Assembly: GCF_964030845.1 (NCBI RefSeq)
Contig: NZ_OZ034983.1
Location: 2,542,001 to 2,606,000, forward strand
From: Candidatus Fukatsuia endosymbiont of Tuberolachnus salignus
GTDB lineage: Bacteria > Pseudomonadota > Gammaproteobacteria > Enterobacterales > Enterobacteriaceae
DNA length: 64,000 nucleotides
Reading direction: 5' to 3'
Below are positions 25,170-32,150 of this stretch, piece by piece; positions within the stretch are counted from its first letter, which is position 1, and each line of letters starts with the position of its first letter. Below the pieces are notes generated by a model that worked only from the letters and a program-made list of their open reading frames with translations, was not told the origin of the DNA and made no database searches. The position numbers and the translations under genes were made by a program.

Positions 25170-25632
25170 TCGACTCGTTACCGGCGTACTGGTACTGATT
25201 TTTAGCGGATTACTCCTCACGGCTTTTTATTATCACGAAGAAACCGTAGAAAAGGATATCGCCATCAAAACAATCACCCAAGAGCGCGATACGGCCTTTT
25301 CCCTTATCCAGACACTGGAAAAACAGTACGCCCAGATAGCCGCGCTGGACAGTCACTATACACAGGAATTAACCGATGCCAAAACTCAGCTGGCTGCCCT
25401 TGAACGTGATATTAATGATAAGCACCGTAGGATGCAGCTCAACGCCACTTGCCCCAAACCCGTGCCCCACGCCGCCACCGCCGCCCGCCTGGATGATGGT
25501 ACCCGCGCCAGACTTAACGACACCGCTATCAAACATTATTTCCATCTCCGAGAACGTATCAAAACCGCAACTCAGCAAATAGCGGGATTACAGGCTTACA
25601 TTCAAACAGTGTGCTTAACTCACCCAGGATAA
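25162..25632 (+). CDS. Rz/LysB-type inner-membrane spanin
   Basis: A 156-residue i-spanin: one N-terminal membrane helix (LVTGVLVLIFSGLLLTAFYY), then a long periplasmic coiled coil (TITQERDTAFSLIQTLEKQ, LTDAKTQLAALERDINDKHRR). It would pair with the outer-membrane lipoprotein encoded inside it at 25376-25582 to fuse the two membranes at lysis. Corresponds in position to P2 lysB. Confidence 0.8.
   Translation: MLNRLVTGVLVLIFSGLLLTAFYYHEETVEKDIAIKTITQERDTAFSLIQTLEKQYAQIAALDSHYTQELTDAKTQLAALERDINDKHRRMQLNATCPKPVPHAATAARLDDGTRARLNDTAIKHYFHLRERIKTATQQIAGLQAYIQTVCLTHPG
25376..25582 (+). CDS. Rz1/LysC-type outer-membrane spanin embedded in the Rz gene
   Basis: A 68-residue lipoprotein is read in another frame wholly within the i-spanin gene. 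It has a signal peptide (KLSWLPLNVILMISTVGC) with a lipidation cysteine followed by SS, and a proline-rich mature part (NPCPTPPPPPAWMMVPAP). AGGA lies upstream of the ATG. This nested arrangement is known for Rz/Rz1. The o-spanin is longer than the shortest Rz1 proteins. Confidence 0.75.
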   Translation: MPKLSWLPLNVILMISTVGCSSTPLAPNPCPTPPPPPAWMMVPAPDLTTPLSNIISISENVSKPQLSK

Positions 25633-25638
25633 CCCGCG

Positions 25639-26106
25639 ATGTTAAAACCCACTTTGCTAAGAAAGGCACTGACAGATGCCGTGCCTTATCTCAAACAAAA
25701 TCCCGATAGCTTGCATATTTTTATTGATCGGGGCGCTATTGTCTCCACATTGGCGTCGTCCCTGTCCTTTGAATACCAATACACCCTCAATCTGATCATC
25801 ACCGATTATGCAGACGACGCCGATACCCTGTTTGTACCTATTTTACACTGGTTACGCACCCATCAGCCGGACATCATGGCGCAACATGCTACCCGCGCAG
25901 AAGGACTGACCTTTGAAGCCGATCATTTAAACAACAGCCTGCGTGATATCAGCATTAATCTCAGACTGACCGAACGGGTGATCGTCAAAGAAGAACAGGG
26001 CGTCTTACAGGTCACCCATCTGGATGAACCGCCTGCCCCTGATACGACACACCGCCATTATGAACTCTTTATCAAAGAGGAAAAAGTGGCACAATGGCAA
26101 CAATAA
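25639..26106 (+). CDS. R: P2 gpR-type tail completion protein
   Basis: A 155-residue protein matching P2 gpR, which caps the tail tube: LRKALTDAVPYLKQNPDSLHIFIDRG, YTLNLIITDYADDADTLFVPILHWLRTHQPD and a C-terminal HRHYELFIKEE. Overlaps gene S by 13 bases. Intact. Confidence 0.92.
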   Translation: MLKPTLLRKALTDAVPYLKQNPDSLHIFIDRGAIVSTLASSLSFEYQYTLNLIITDYADDADTLFVPILHWLRTHQPDIMAQHATRAEGLTFEADHLNNSLRDISINLRLTERVIVKEEQGVLQVTHLDEPPAPDTTHRHYELFIKEEKVAQWQQ

Positions 26107-26549
26107 ACACCCGCGATCAACTTAACCAAGCGCTCGCCAGGCTGTTGAAGCAATTATCACCCGCGAGCAGAAAATCTTTTACGCGCCAGATAGCCAAACA
26201 GCTACGGGAACGGCAAAAACAGCGCATTCAAGCACAACAGAAACCCGACGGTACCCCGTTTGCCCCACGCAAGAAAAAATGCCGCGACAAAAACGGACGT
26301 ATCAAACGTAAGATGTTCAGCAAATTGCGTACAACCCGGTTTTTAAAGAGCCACAGTAACGCCGATGAAGCTATGGTGAGTTTTGCGAGCCAGGTCACAC
26401 AAGTAGCACGGGTGCATCATTATGGCCTGCAGGATAAAGTGACACGCAACGGCGTGACCGTGCGTTACGAAAGCCGCCCGTTACTGGGGTTGACTGACAG
26501 GGATATTGACGAGATCACTGATCTTGCGTTGGCGCATCTGGTGGGTTAA
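26094..26549 (+). CDS. S: P2 gpS-type tail completion protein
   Basis: A 151-residue virion morphogenesis protein of the P2 gpS family: LARLLKQLSPASRKSFTRQIAKQLRERQKQRI, QKPDGTPFAPRKK, VARVHHYGLQDKV and YESRPLLGLTDRDIDEI. It is translationally coupled to R. In P2 gene V follows; here a toxin-antitoxin pair is inserted downstream. Confidence 0.93.
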   Translation: MATINTRDQLNQALARLLKQLSPASRKSFTRQIAKQLRERQKQRIQAQQKPDGTPFAPRKKKCRDKNGRIKRKMFSKLRTTRFLKSHSNADEAMVSFASQVTQVARVHHYGLQDKVTRNGVTVRYESRPLLGLTDRDIDEITDLALAHLVG

Positions 26550-26627
26550 TCAATACTCATTGGTAAATATGACTTTACCGTATCTCATTTGAGTTACATA
26601 ATAAGCCTCTATTAAAGAGGTATAAAA

Positions 26628-26909
26628 ATGACAACACACACATCAATGATGCATGTCCGTATTGACAATGAAATCAAGGAAAAGGCGACTGTAACGCTTA
26701 ATGCTATGGGGCTTTCTGTCTCGGAAGCGGTTCGTTTATTCTTGTGCCGCGTCATTGCAGACGAAACATTCCCGTTTGATCTGAAAGTACCGAACAAAAA
26801 AACACGGGCAGCAATGGCCGAAGCAGAAAATATCGCCCATAACCATAATGCACGTTTTGCCACTTCTGATGAGTTATTTACTGACCTTGAAAAAAACAGC
26901 AGCAAGTAA
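26628..26909 (+). CDS. DinJ/RelB-family antitoxin
   Basis: A 93-residue antitoxin with a ribbon-helix-helix N-terminus: MMHVRIDNEIKEKATVTLNAMGLSVSEAVRLFL, then FPFDLKVPN as in DinJ. GAGG is seen before the ATG. It should repress its own promoter and neutralise the YafQ-like toxin that starts 10 bases after its stop. Placed between S and V of the prophage. Confidence 0.9.
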   Translation: MTTHTSMMHVRIDNEIKEKATVTLNAMGLSVSEAVRLFLCRVIADETFPFDLKVPNKKTRAAMAEAENIAHNHNARFATSDELFTDLEKNSSK

Positions 26910-26919
26910 ACGAGCGACA

Positions 26920-27213
26920 ATGCCACGGGCAGCAGATTATACCAAAACGTTCTTCAAAGATTGGGAAAGGCTGTCACGTTCTGGACGATATGATATGAAC
27001 CGGCTCAAGCAAGCCATGCTTCTTCTGATCGCCAATGATGAACCCTTGGGCATAGAATGGCTTGATCACCCGCTAAAAGGAGAATGGGAAGGACATCGTG
27101 AATGTCATATCGGGGGTGATTTCCTGCTGACGTATAAAATTGATAATACGAATAAAACAGGTCTTATTATTTTTGTTCGTGCCGGTACGCATGCAGAGCT
27201 ATTTAACGGGTAA
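26920..27213 (+). CDS. YafQ-family mRNA interferase toxin
   Basis: A 97-residue RelE-superfamily toxin: YTKTFFKDWERLSRSG, MNRLKQAMLLLIANDEPLG, DHPLKGEWEGHRECHIGGDFLLTYKI and FVRAGTHAELF, with the catalytic His set of YafQ (His in DHPL, ECHI, GTHAELF). The ATG at 26920 follows GAGCGA; the longer frame from 26848 would overlap the antitoxin and lacks family support. Intact. Confidence 0.9.
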   Translation: MPRAADYTKTFFKDWERLSRSGRYDMNRLKQAMLLLIANDEPLGIEWLDHPLKGEWEGHRECHIGGDFLLTYKIDNTNKTGLIIFVRAGTHAELFNG

Positions 27214-27347
27214 AAATTAAACCTGTTTGATTAGACTGCAACGTAACCGGTTTTTATTCTCATTAATTAATCTTTCTCTCCCCTGTCTCACCCCTCACAC
27301 AACGCCGATCACATGCCCGAATGTCGCACACGCGGCACACTGACGGC

Positions 27348-27942
27348 ATGAAAACCTTCAATCATGCAGAATATCAACGCCTGCTGGCAAACCTGATCCG
27401 GATTGGCACGGTATCCGCCATGGATCTTGCCCGAGGACAATGCCGCGTAAAAACCGGTGAAGTTAGAAACCGACTGGCTAAACTGGCTCACTTCACATGC
27501 AGGGCGTGTCAAAAGTCGGTCTGCACCCTCGGTGGGTGAACAAGTCCTGATCCTCAGTCTGGGTGGCGAATTGACCACCGCATTTGTTTTACCGGCGGTC
27601 TTTTCCGATGTTAACCCTGCGCCTTCGGCCTCACCGGATGCGATCATGCTCACCTTCCCAGACGGTGCCCAATTTAATTATGAGCCAAAAACCGGCCACT
27701 TAGCGCTAACAGGCATCAAAACTGCAACGATAACCGCCGCTAGTGCCATCACCCTGGATACCCCGGTTGTCACCTGCACACAACAGCTGATCACCGACAG
27801 CTTACAGGTTAATCAGGGTGGCAAAATCACCGGAGAATTCACCCACAGTGGTGGCAACTTGACCTCTAACGGTATCACCCTGCACCGCCATCAACACAGC
27901 GGAGTAAAAAGTGGTGGCAATAATAGTGGGAACCCCCGATGA
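27348..27942 (+). pseudogene. V: P2 gpV-type baseplate spike gene with a frameshift
   Basis: The N-terminal 38 residues (NHAEYQRLLANLIRIGTVS, DLARGQCRVKTG) are in one frame; the rest (KLETDWLNWLTSHAGR, APSVGEQVLILSLGGELTTAFVLP, then a beta-helix spike and the C-terminal HRHQHSG metal motif) is in another. Both align to P2 gpV, the membrane-piercing spike. One surplus base near 27456-27459 (GGTGAAG) restores the frame; an A5 run just before it is an alternative site. The gene would fail unless this is a read error or a programmed shift. Confidence 0.85.
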
Positions 27943-28286
27943 CGTACCTTGGCATGCACCGCCACAGTGGCAAAGTGATCACCGACATCGCGCATATTCG
28001 CCAATCGATCAGCGACATTCTCATCACCCCACAAGGCTCACGGGTGATGCGCCGTGCTTACGGTTCGCTGCTCTCAACCCTGATCGACAGCCCGCAGAGT
28101 CCGGCACTGCGCCTCAGAATGATGGCCGCCATTTACAGTGCCTTATTACGTTGGGAAAACCGCCTCACCCTGAGCGCCATCGACATTACCTCTGACATCA
28201 ACGGCATCATGCAAATCGACCTGCGCGGCCATCGCAGTGATACCGGGGTTCCTCTCAGGCTCTCCTTACCGATAGGAGGAAAATAA
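27939..28286 (+). CDS. W: P2 gpW-type baseplate protein
   Basis: A 115-residue gp25-like baseplate wedge protein. Landmarks: MTYLGMHRHSGKVITDIAHIRQSISDILITPQG split over the N-terminus, RRAYGSLLSTLIDSPQSPALRLRMM and LRGHRSDTGVPLRLSLPI. Length equals P2 W. Overlaps V and J by 4 and 1 bases, so the V-W-J cassette is coupled; the V frameshift may reduce its translation. Confidence 0.94.
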   Translation: MTYLGMHRHSGKVITDIAHIRQSISDILITPQGSRVMRRAYGSLLSTLIDSPQSPALRLRMMAAIYSALLRWENRLTLSAIDITSDINGIMQIDLRGHRSDTGVPLRLSLPIGGK

Positions 28287-29194
28287 TGCCTAACCTGGAT
28301 TTAAGCTTACTGCCGGCCCCCCAGGTGGTAGAACCGCTGGATTTTGAAACACTCCTTAAGCAGCGTAAAGCCCAATTTATTGCCTTATCTCCCCCGGAAC
28401 AGCAAGCAGCGATTAGCCAGACGCTCAACTATGAATCCGAGCCGATCACCAAACTACTGCAAGAAAACACCTACCGCGAATTACTATTACGCCAACGGAT
28501 CAACGAAGCCGCGCAAGCCACCCTGTTGGCCTATGCCAAAGACGCCGATCTCGATCAGATTGGCGCCAACTACCAGGTTAAACGCTTAATCCTTCAAGCA
28601 GCCAATCCTGACGTTATCCCGCCGCTGGCGTTGATAACAGAAAATGACACCGATTTCCGCCTTCGCATTCAACAGGCCTTTGAAGGCTTAAGTGTTGCTG
28701 GTTCGACCGGTGCTTACGAATTTCACGCTCTCAGTGCCGATGGCCGTGTAGCCGATGCTTCCGCCATCAGTCCCTCGCCAGCTTGCGTGACCCTCACGGT
28801 ATTATCCAGAGAAAACAACGGTATTGCTTCGGTAGACCTGCTAACACGGGTTAACAGCGCACTCAATGATGAAAACATCCGCCCCGTCGCTGATCGCCTC
28901 ACCGTACAATCGGCAACCATTATTGATTACCGCATTGATGCCACGCTCACGCTCTACCCTAAACCGGAAGCCGAACCGATCCGCATGGCTGCCGAAAATC
29001 GTCTCACTGCCTATATCAGTACGCAACGTCGTTTAGGGCGTGATATCCGTTTGTCGGCGATTTATGGTGCCCTGCATGTCAAGGGGGTACAGCGGGTAGA
29101 ACTGGCTGCCCCCTTACGTGATGTGATACTGGATAAAACCCAGGCCGCCTGGTGCACAGGTTATAGCTTGAAAATAGACGGCTGTGATGAATAG
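28286..29194 (+). CDS. J: P2 gpJ-type baseplate protein
   Basis: The 302-residue baseplate J-like wedge protein: DLSLLPAPQVVEPLDFETLLKQRKAQF (in part), DADLDQIGANYQVKRL, FRLRIQQAFEGLSVAGSTGAYEFHA and HVKGVQRVELAAPL. Length equals P2 J. It is the last recognisable virion gene; the tail-fibre, sheath, tube and tape-measure genes expected next are not in the window. Confidence 0.94.
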   Translation: MPNLDLSLLPAPQVVEPLDFETLLKQRKAQFIALSPPEQQAAISQTLNYESEPITKLLQENTYRELLLRQRINEAAQATLLAYAKDADLDQIGANYQVKRLILQAANPDVIPPLALITENDTDFRLRIQQAFEGLSVAGSTGAYEFHALSADGRVADASAISPSPACVTLTVLSRENNGIASVDLLTRVNSALNDENIRPVADRLTVQSATIIDYRIDATLTLYPKPEAEPIRMAAENRLTAYISTQRRLGRDIRLSAIYGALHVKGVQRVELAAPLRDVILDKTQAAWCTGYSLKIDGCDE

Positions 29195-29240
29195 CTGTCT
29201 GAGATGGGTCAGTTTTTCTTCTTTAACGAGGAGACATTAA

Positions 29241-29362
29241 TAGACCTCTTCGGAAACTATAGCAGGCGCCATGTAACGTGATCACTTTTGTTAATAAATA
29301 TTAATTAATATCAATATGTTATTTCTAATTTTCATAATCAACTGATACGGCGCCTGCTATAG
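29241..29362. mobile_element. MITE, second copy, truncated
   Basis: This is the element of 9736-9873 in reverse orientation with one internal mismatch seen. Its left end is complete (TAGACCTCTTCGGAAACT). On the right the inverted repeat stops after CTATAG, and sequence of another IS begins. It marks the point where the prophage was cut. Confidence 0.85.
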
Positions 29363-29409
29363 CATTCATGTAGGAATGTTGGTAAAAATCTCCTGAACAA
29401 GGAGCCCCC

Positions 29410-29604
29410 ATGAAATATGAACAAATAAAGGTATTGGAAGAGGAAAAATTTCGGCGCTTAACCGGAGTTAAACGCAGTACATTTGAAAAGATGATAAAGA
29501 TATTGAATGAAGCAGATAAATGTAAGCAAGGGAAAGGAGGTCGGAAACCCAAGCTGGGTTTAGAAGATCGCTTATTAATGGCCCTTGAGTATATACCCAA
29601 GTGA
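29410..29604 (+). pseudogene. N-terminal fragment of an IS5-superfamily transposase
   Basis: A 64-residue frame, MKYEQIKVLEEEKFRRLTG, VKRSTFEKMIKILNEAD, GGRKPKLGLEDRLLMALEY, is the helix-turn-helix N-terminus of IS5-type DDE transposases (HTH_Tnp_4). The frame ends right after ALEYIPK, where intact proteins continue into the catalytic domain. AAGGAG precedes the ATG. The next 117 bases up to the IS256 copy hold a 33-codon frame (MQDLAPGNYRLSEIPEN) that I cannot assign. Confidence 0.7.
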
Positions 29605-29721
29605 AATCAAGATGCAGGATTTAGCGCCTGGAAATTATCGTTTAAGCGAGATACCAGAGAACTTGCCATTTGTGGTAGCTTCACCTCAAAGAAGTTTAAG
29701 ATATCGTTCTTAAAACTCTGT

Positions 29722-31064
29722 GAGCCTGTCCTGAAAATTGTGTAATTGCCTATATTTAAACAATTTGTGAATAGGATATAGACAATGGTAAGAAAGAATA
29801 AATTACCGGATACCCCGCAACAATCTCAGCTACGTCAGGTAGCTCAGGCGCTGGTAAAAGACATTAAAACTGAATCTGATCTAAACAAGATACTCAATGA
29901 ATTCGTTAAGATGACAGTAGAAGCGGCATTAGGTGCTGAAATGGAACATCACCTAGGTTATGCCAAAAATGCGGCTGAAGGACGTGGCAGCGGTAATAGT
30001 CGTAATGGCTATTCTGCAAAAAATATTACCTCTCAGTACGGTGAATTAGCGATAGAAACGCCCCGTGACCGTAACGGCGAGTTTTCCCCGATAATGGTTG
30101 AAAAAGGGCAAACTCGGCTGACCCATTTTGACGATCACATTTTAGCGTTTTACGCTCAAGGCATGACCACACGGGAAATTACCGAAACCTTTAAAAAAAT
30201 CTATGATGCTGAGGTATCGCCAACCTTGATATCTAAAGTCACTGATGCGGTAATTGACCGAGTAACCACCTGGCGTAGTCGCCCACTGGACAATCTGTAT
30301 CCGATTGTTTATCTGGATTGTATTGTCGTTAAAGTTCACCAGGATAAGCGGGTTATCAATAAATCTGTCTATATCGCGCTAGGCATCAATATGGAAGGAC
30401 ATAAGGAATGCCTTGGCTTGTGGATAGCGGAGACGGAAGGAGCAAAGACCTGGTTATCGATTCTGACCGAGTTAAAGAATCGGGGCTTAAATGATATATT
30501 AATTGCTTGTATGGATGGTTTAACCGGGTTTCCTGAGGCTGTCAACACGGTCTATCCTGAGACAAAAATCCAGCTTTGCATTGTCCATTTAGTCCGTAAT
30601 TCGGTCAAATACGTCAGTTGGAAAGATCGACAAGCACTCTGTGCCGACCTAAAACTCATTTACCGTTCCGCTACAGAAGAAAATGCTTTGCAAGAGCTTG
30701 ATAGTTTTGAAGGACGCTGGGGTGAAAAATACCCAACACTGGTACAAATTTGGCGCAGAAATTGGGATAACCTATCCACATTTTTTACTTATCCCGACGA
30801 AATTCGCAAGGTGATTTATACAACAAATGCGATAGAATCACTCAATAGTGTGATACGTAAAGCCATAAAAAAACGCAAAATATTTGCACATGATGGGTCT
30901 GCATTAAAAGTGATTTATCTGGCAATAGAATCTGCATCAGAAAAGTGGACAATGCCGATACCAAACTGGCGTCAGGCTCTCAATCACTTTATGATCGAAT
31001 ACCCTGAACGGTTATCAGTGTATTTATGAGGAATCGGCAGTTACACAGAATCTTGTACAGGCTC
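29722..31064 (+). mobile_element. IS256-family insertion sequence, copy 1 (1343 bp)
   Basis: The left end GAGCCTGTCCTGAAAATTG and the right end, which reads GAGCCTGTACAAGATTCTG on the minus strand, are imperfect inverted repeats of about 29 bases ending at GTGTAATTGCC/GTGTAACTGCC. The same 1343-bp unit occurs at 57096-58438. Flanks (AACTCTGT and GACAACAA) show no target duplication. Confidence 0.92.
29785..31029 (+). CDS. IS256-family (mutator-type) transposase, copy 1
   Basis: The 414-residue DDE transposase of the IS256/MuDR type: a GAEMEHHLGYAKN region, RGSGNSRNGYSAKNITSQYG, ETPRDRNGEFSPIMV, the first catalytic Asp in YPIVYLDCIVVKV, the second in IACMDGLTGFPEAV and the Glu in TTNAIESLNSVIRK. 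AGGATA lies upstream of the ATG. The frame is intact. It differs from copy 2 by one residue (Ala/Thr in VEAALGAE/VEATLGAE), so the two copies are recent duplicates. Confidence 0.95.
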   Translation: MVRKNKLPDTPQQSQLRQVAQALVKDIKTESDLNKILNEFVKMTVEAALGAEMEHHLGYAKNAAEGRGSGNSRNGYSAKNITSQYGELAIETPRDRNGEFSPIMVEKGQTRLTHFDDHILAFYAQGMTTREITETFKKIYDAEVSPTLISKVTDAVIDRVTTWRSRPLDNLYPIVYLDCIVVKVHQDKRVINKSVYIALGINMEGHKECLGLWIAETEGAKTWLSILTELKNRGLNDILIACMDGLTGFPEAVNTVYPETKIQLCIVHLVRNSVKYVSWKDRQALCADLKLIYRSATEENALQELDSFEGRWGEKYPTLVQIWRRNWDNLSTFFTYPDEIRKVIYTTNAIESLNSVIRKAIKKRKIFAHDGSALKVIYLAIESASEKWTMPIPNWRQALNHFMIEYPERLSVYL

Positions 31065-31469
31065 GACAACAAGTAACTCTAGTTGTTCATTTTCCGCCCA
31101 ATCACGTGCTTCTGATAGTAAAGCCGTGCCAATCCCTTTGTTACGGTATTCCGGTAATGTGTAAACATTAGTGAGGTATCCCCACTGGCCATTAATATCA
31201 TTAGGACTGGGCATTTTCGTTACTTTTACTATCGACAAAATAGCTATTACAGTCCCTCCAGTCTCAGCTATAAAATGTACGATACCCTTGTGGCCTGCCA
31301 TTTGTGATAATGTACACTCGCATTTTTCTATAAATTCTTTTTTCACGTTGGGATCAGCTACAGGGGCATCATCTGTGCAAAGCCTCCAACGGAGGTTAGC
31401 CAGTGAGGCAATGTCCTCCGGAACTGCCAATCGACATTGGTAGTTATCACCTTCATCAATCATTCTCAT
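31041..31469 (-). pseudogene. GNAT-family N-acetyltransferase, 3' end cut by the IS
   Basis: A 142-residue frame shows CRLAVPEDIASLANLRWRL, YLTNVYTLPEYRNKGIGTALL (acetyl-CoA motif A, R-N-K-G-I-G) and DWAENEQLELLVV. A GNAT protein normally continues for 20-30 residues with the motif B strand; here the last residues, EPVQDSV, and the stop come from the IS256 end. Function is likely lost or altered. The specific substrate cannot be told. Confidence 0.8.
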
Positions 31470-31648
31470 ATGCCAATCGCCAGTATAGTTACCACAAAAT
31501 AAAACAACTCATTAAAAATAATTAAATAAAATATTTTGGCTTAAATTACGGGCAACAAAACACAACTTTTCAGTCATGATTTATCAATCAATTGCCTCCT
31601 CATTTTGACCTATTATTCACGTCCCAGCGTGCCAATATTACCGTTGTT

Positions 31649-31675
31649 TGCCTAATAAAAAAATTTTATTAGGCA
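31649..31675. promoter_or_regulatory. Perfect 12-bp-arm palindrome
   Basis: TGCCTAATAAAA and TTTTATTAGGCA flank three As. With its A/T-rich arms it could end transcription in both directions between the acetyltransferase remnant and the hydrolase gene, or be a protein site. Confidence 0.55.
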
Positions 31676-31745
31676 TTACGTCACAACTTGAATCCGAACC
31701 TGCTATAACAAGGTTTACAGGCTATACAACAAACAGCACACTCCA

Positions 31746-31774
31746 TTGTTAGCACTAATTAGTGCGCTTATAAT
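31746..31774 (+). promoter_or_regulatory. Strong sigma-70 promoter with a palindromic operator in the spacer
   Basis: TTGTTA (-35, 31746-31751) and TATAAT (-10, 31769-31774) have exact 17-bp spacing. The spacer starts with the perfect 14-bp palindrome GCACTAATTAGTGC (31752-31765). It points at the hydrolase gene 32151-34433, leaving a leader of about 370 bases. A repressor bound there would block polymerase. The rest of 31470-31900 shows no gene. Confidence 0.65.
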
Positions 31775-31900
31775 AACTCAGGATACAATGTCAGATTTCT
31801 TTTGTAGAATAAGCTTCTTTGATCGGGTCATGTGTAAAAATTTGAGTTACTACAGTGAGTTGGAACCTTTATTTAAACTTCCCTTGCCTTCTTTAGCACG

Positions 31901-32137
31901 ATGATAAAAATTAATCTTATAGATATAAAAAATGATTTAAAACGTCATTCTGTCTCTATATTATTATCTGTGCCTATTTTTCGTGTAGAAAAAATCTATG
32001 GTCACCCCAAAACCGACGAAGACACACGACGTACCTCCCAGGAAAAGATAGCCTGCTATAGAAAACAGGGAAGGTCGCTAGTGTATCTGGACCTATATAA
32101 ACTGTCACCACACCAATATAATCAGAAAAAATCATAA
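31901..32137 (+). CDS. Doubtful small hypothetical protein
   Basis: A 78-residue, Lys-rich frame (MIKINLIDIKNDLKRHSVSILL) ends 13 bases before the hydrolase start, with no Shine-Dalgarno at its own ATG. It lies in the leader of the hydrolase transcript and may be a leader frame or chance. No family recognised. Confidence 0.25.
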   Translation: MIKINLIDIKNDLKRHSVSILLSVPIFRVEKIYGHPKTDEDTRRTSQEKIACYRKQGRSLVYLDLYKLSPHQYNQKKS

Positions 32138-32150
32138 AGGAGCGGCAAAA

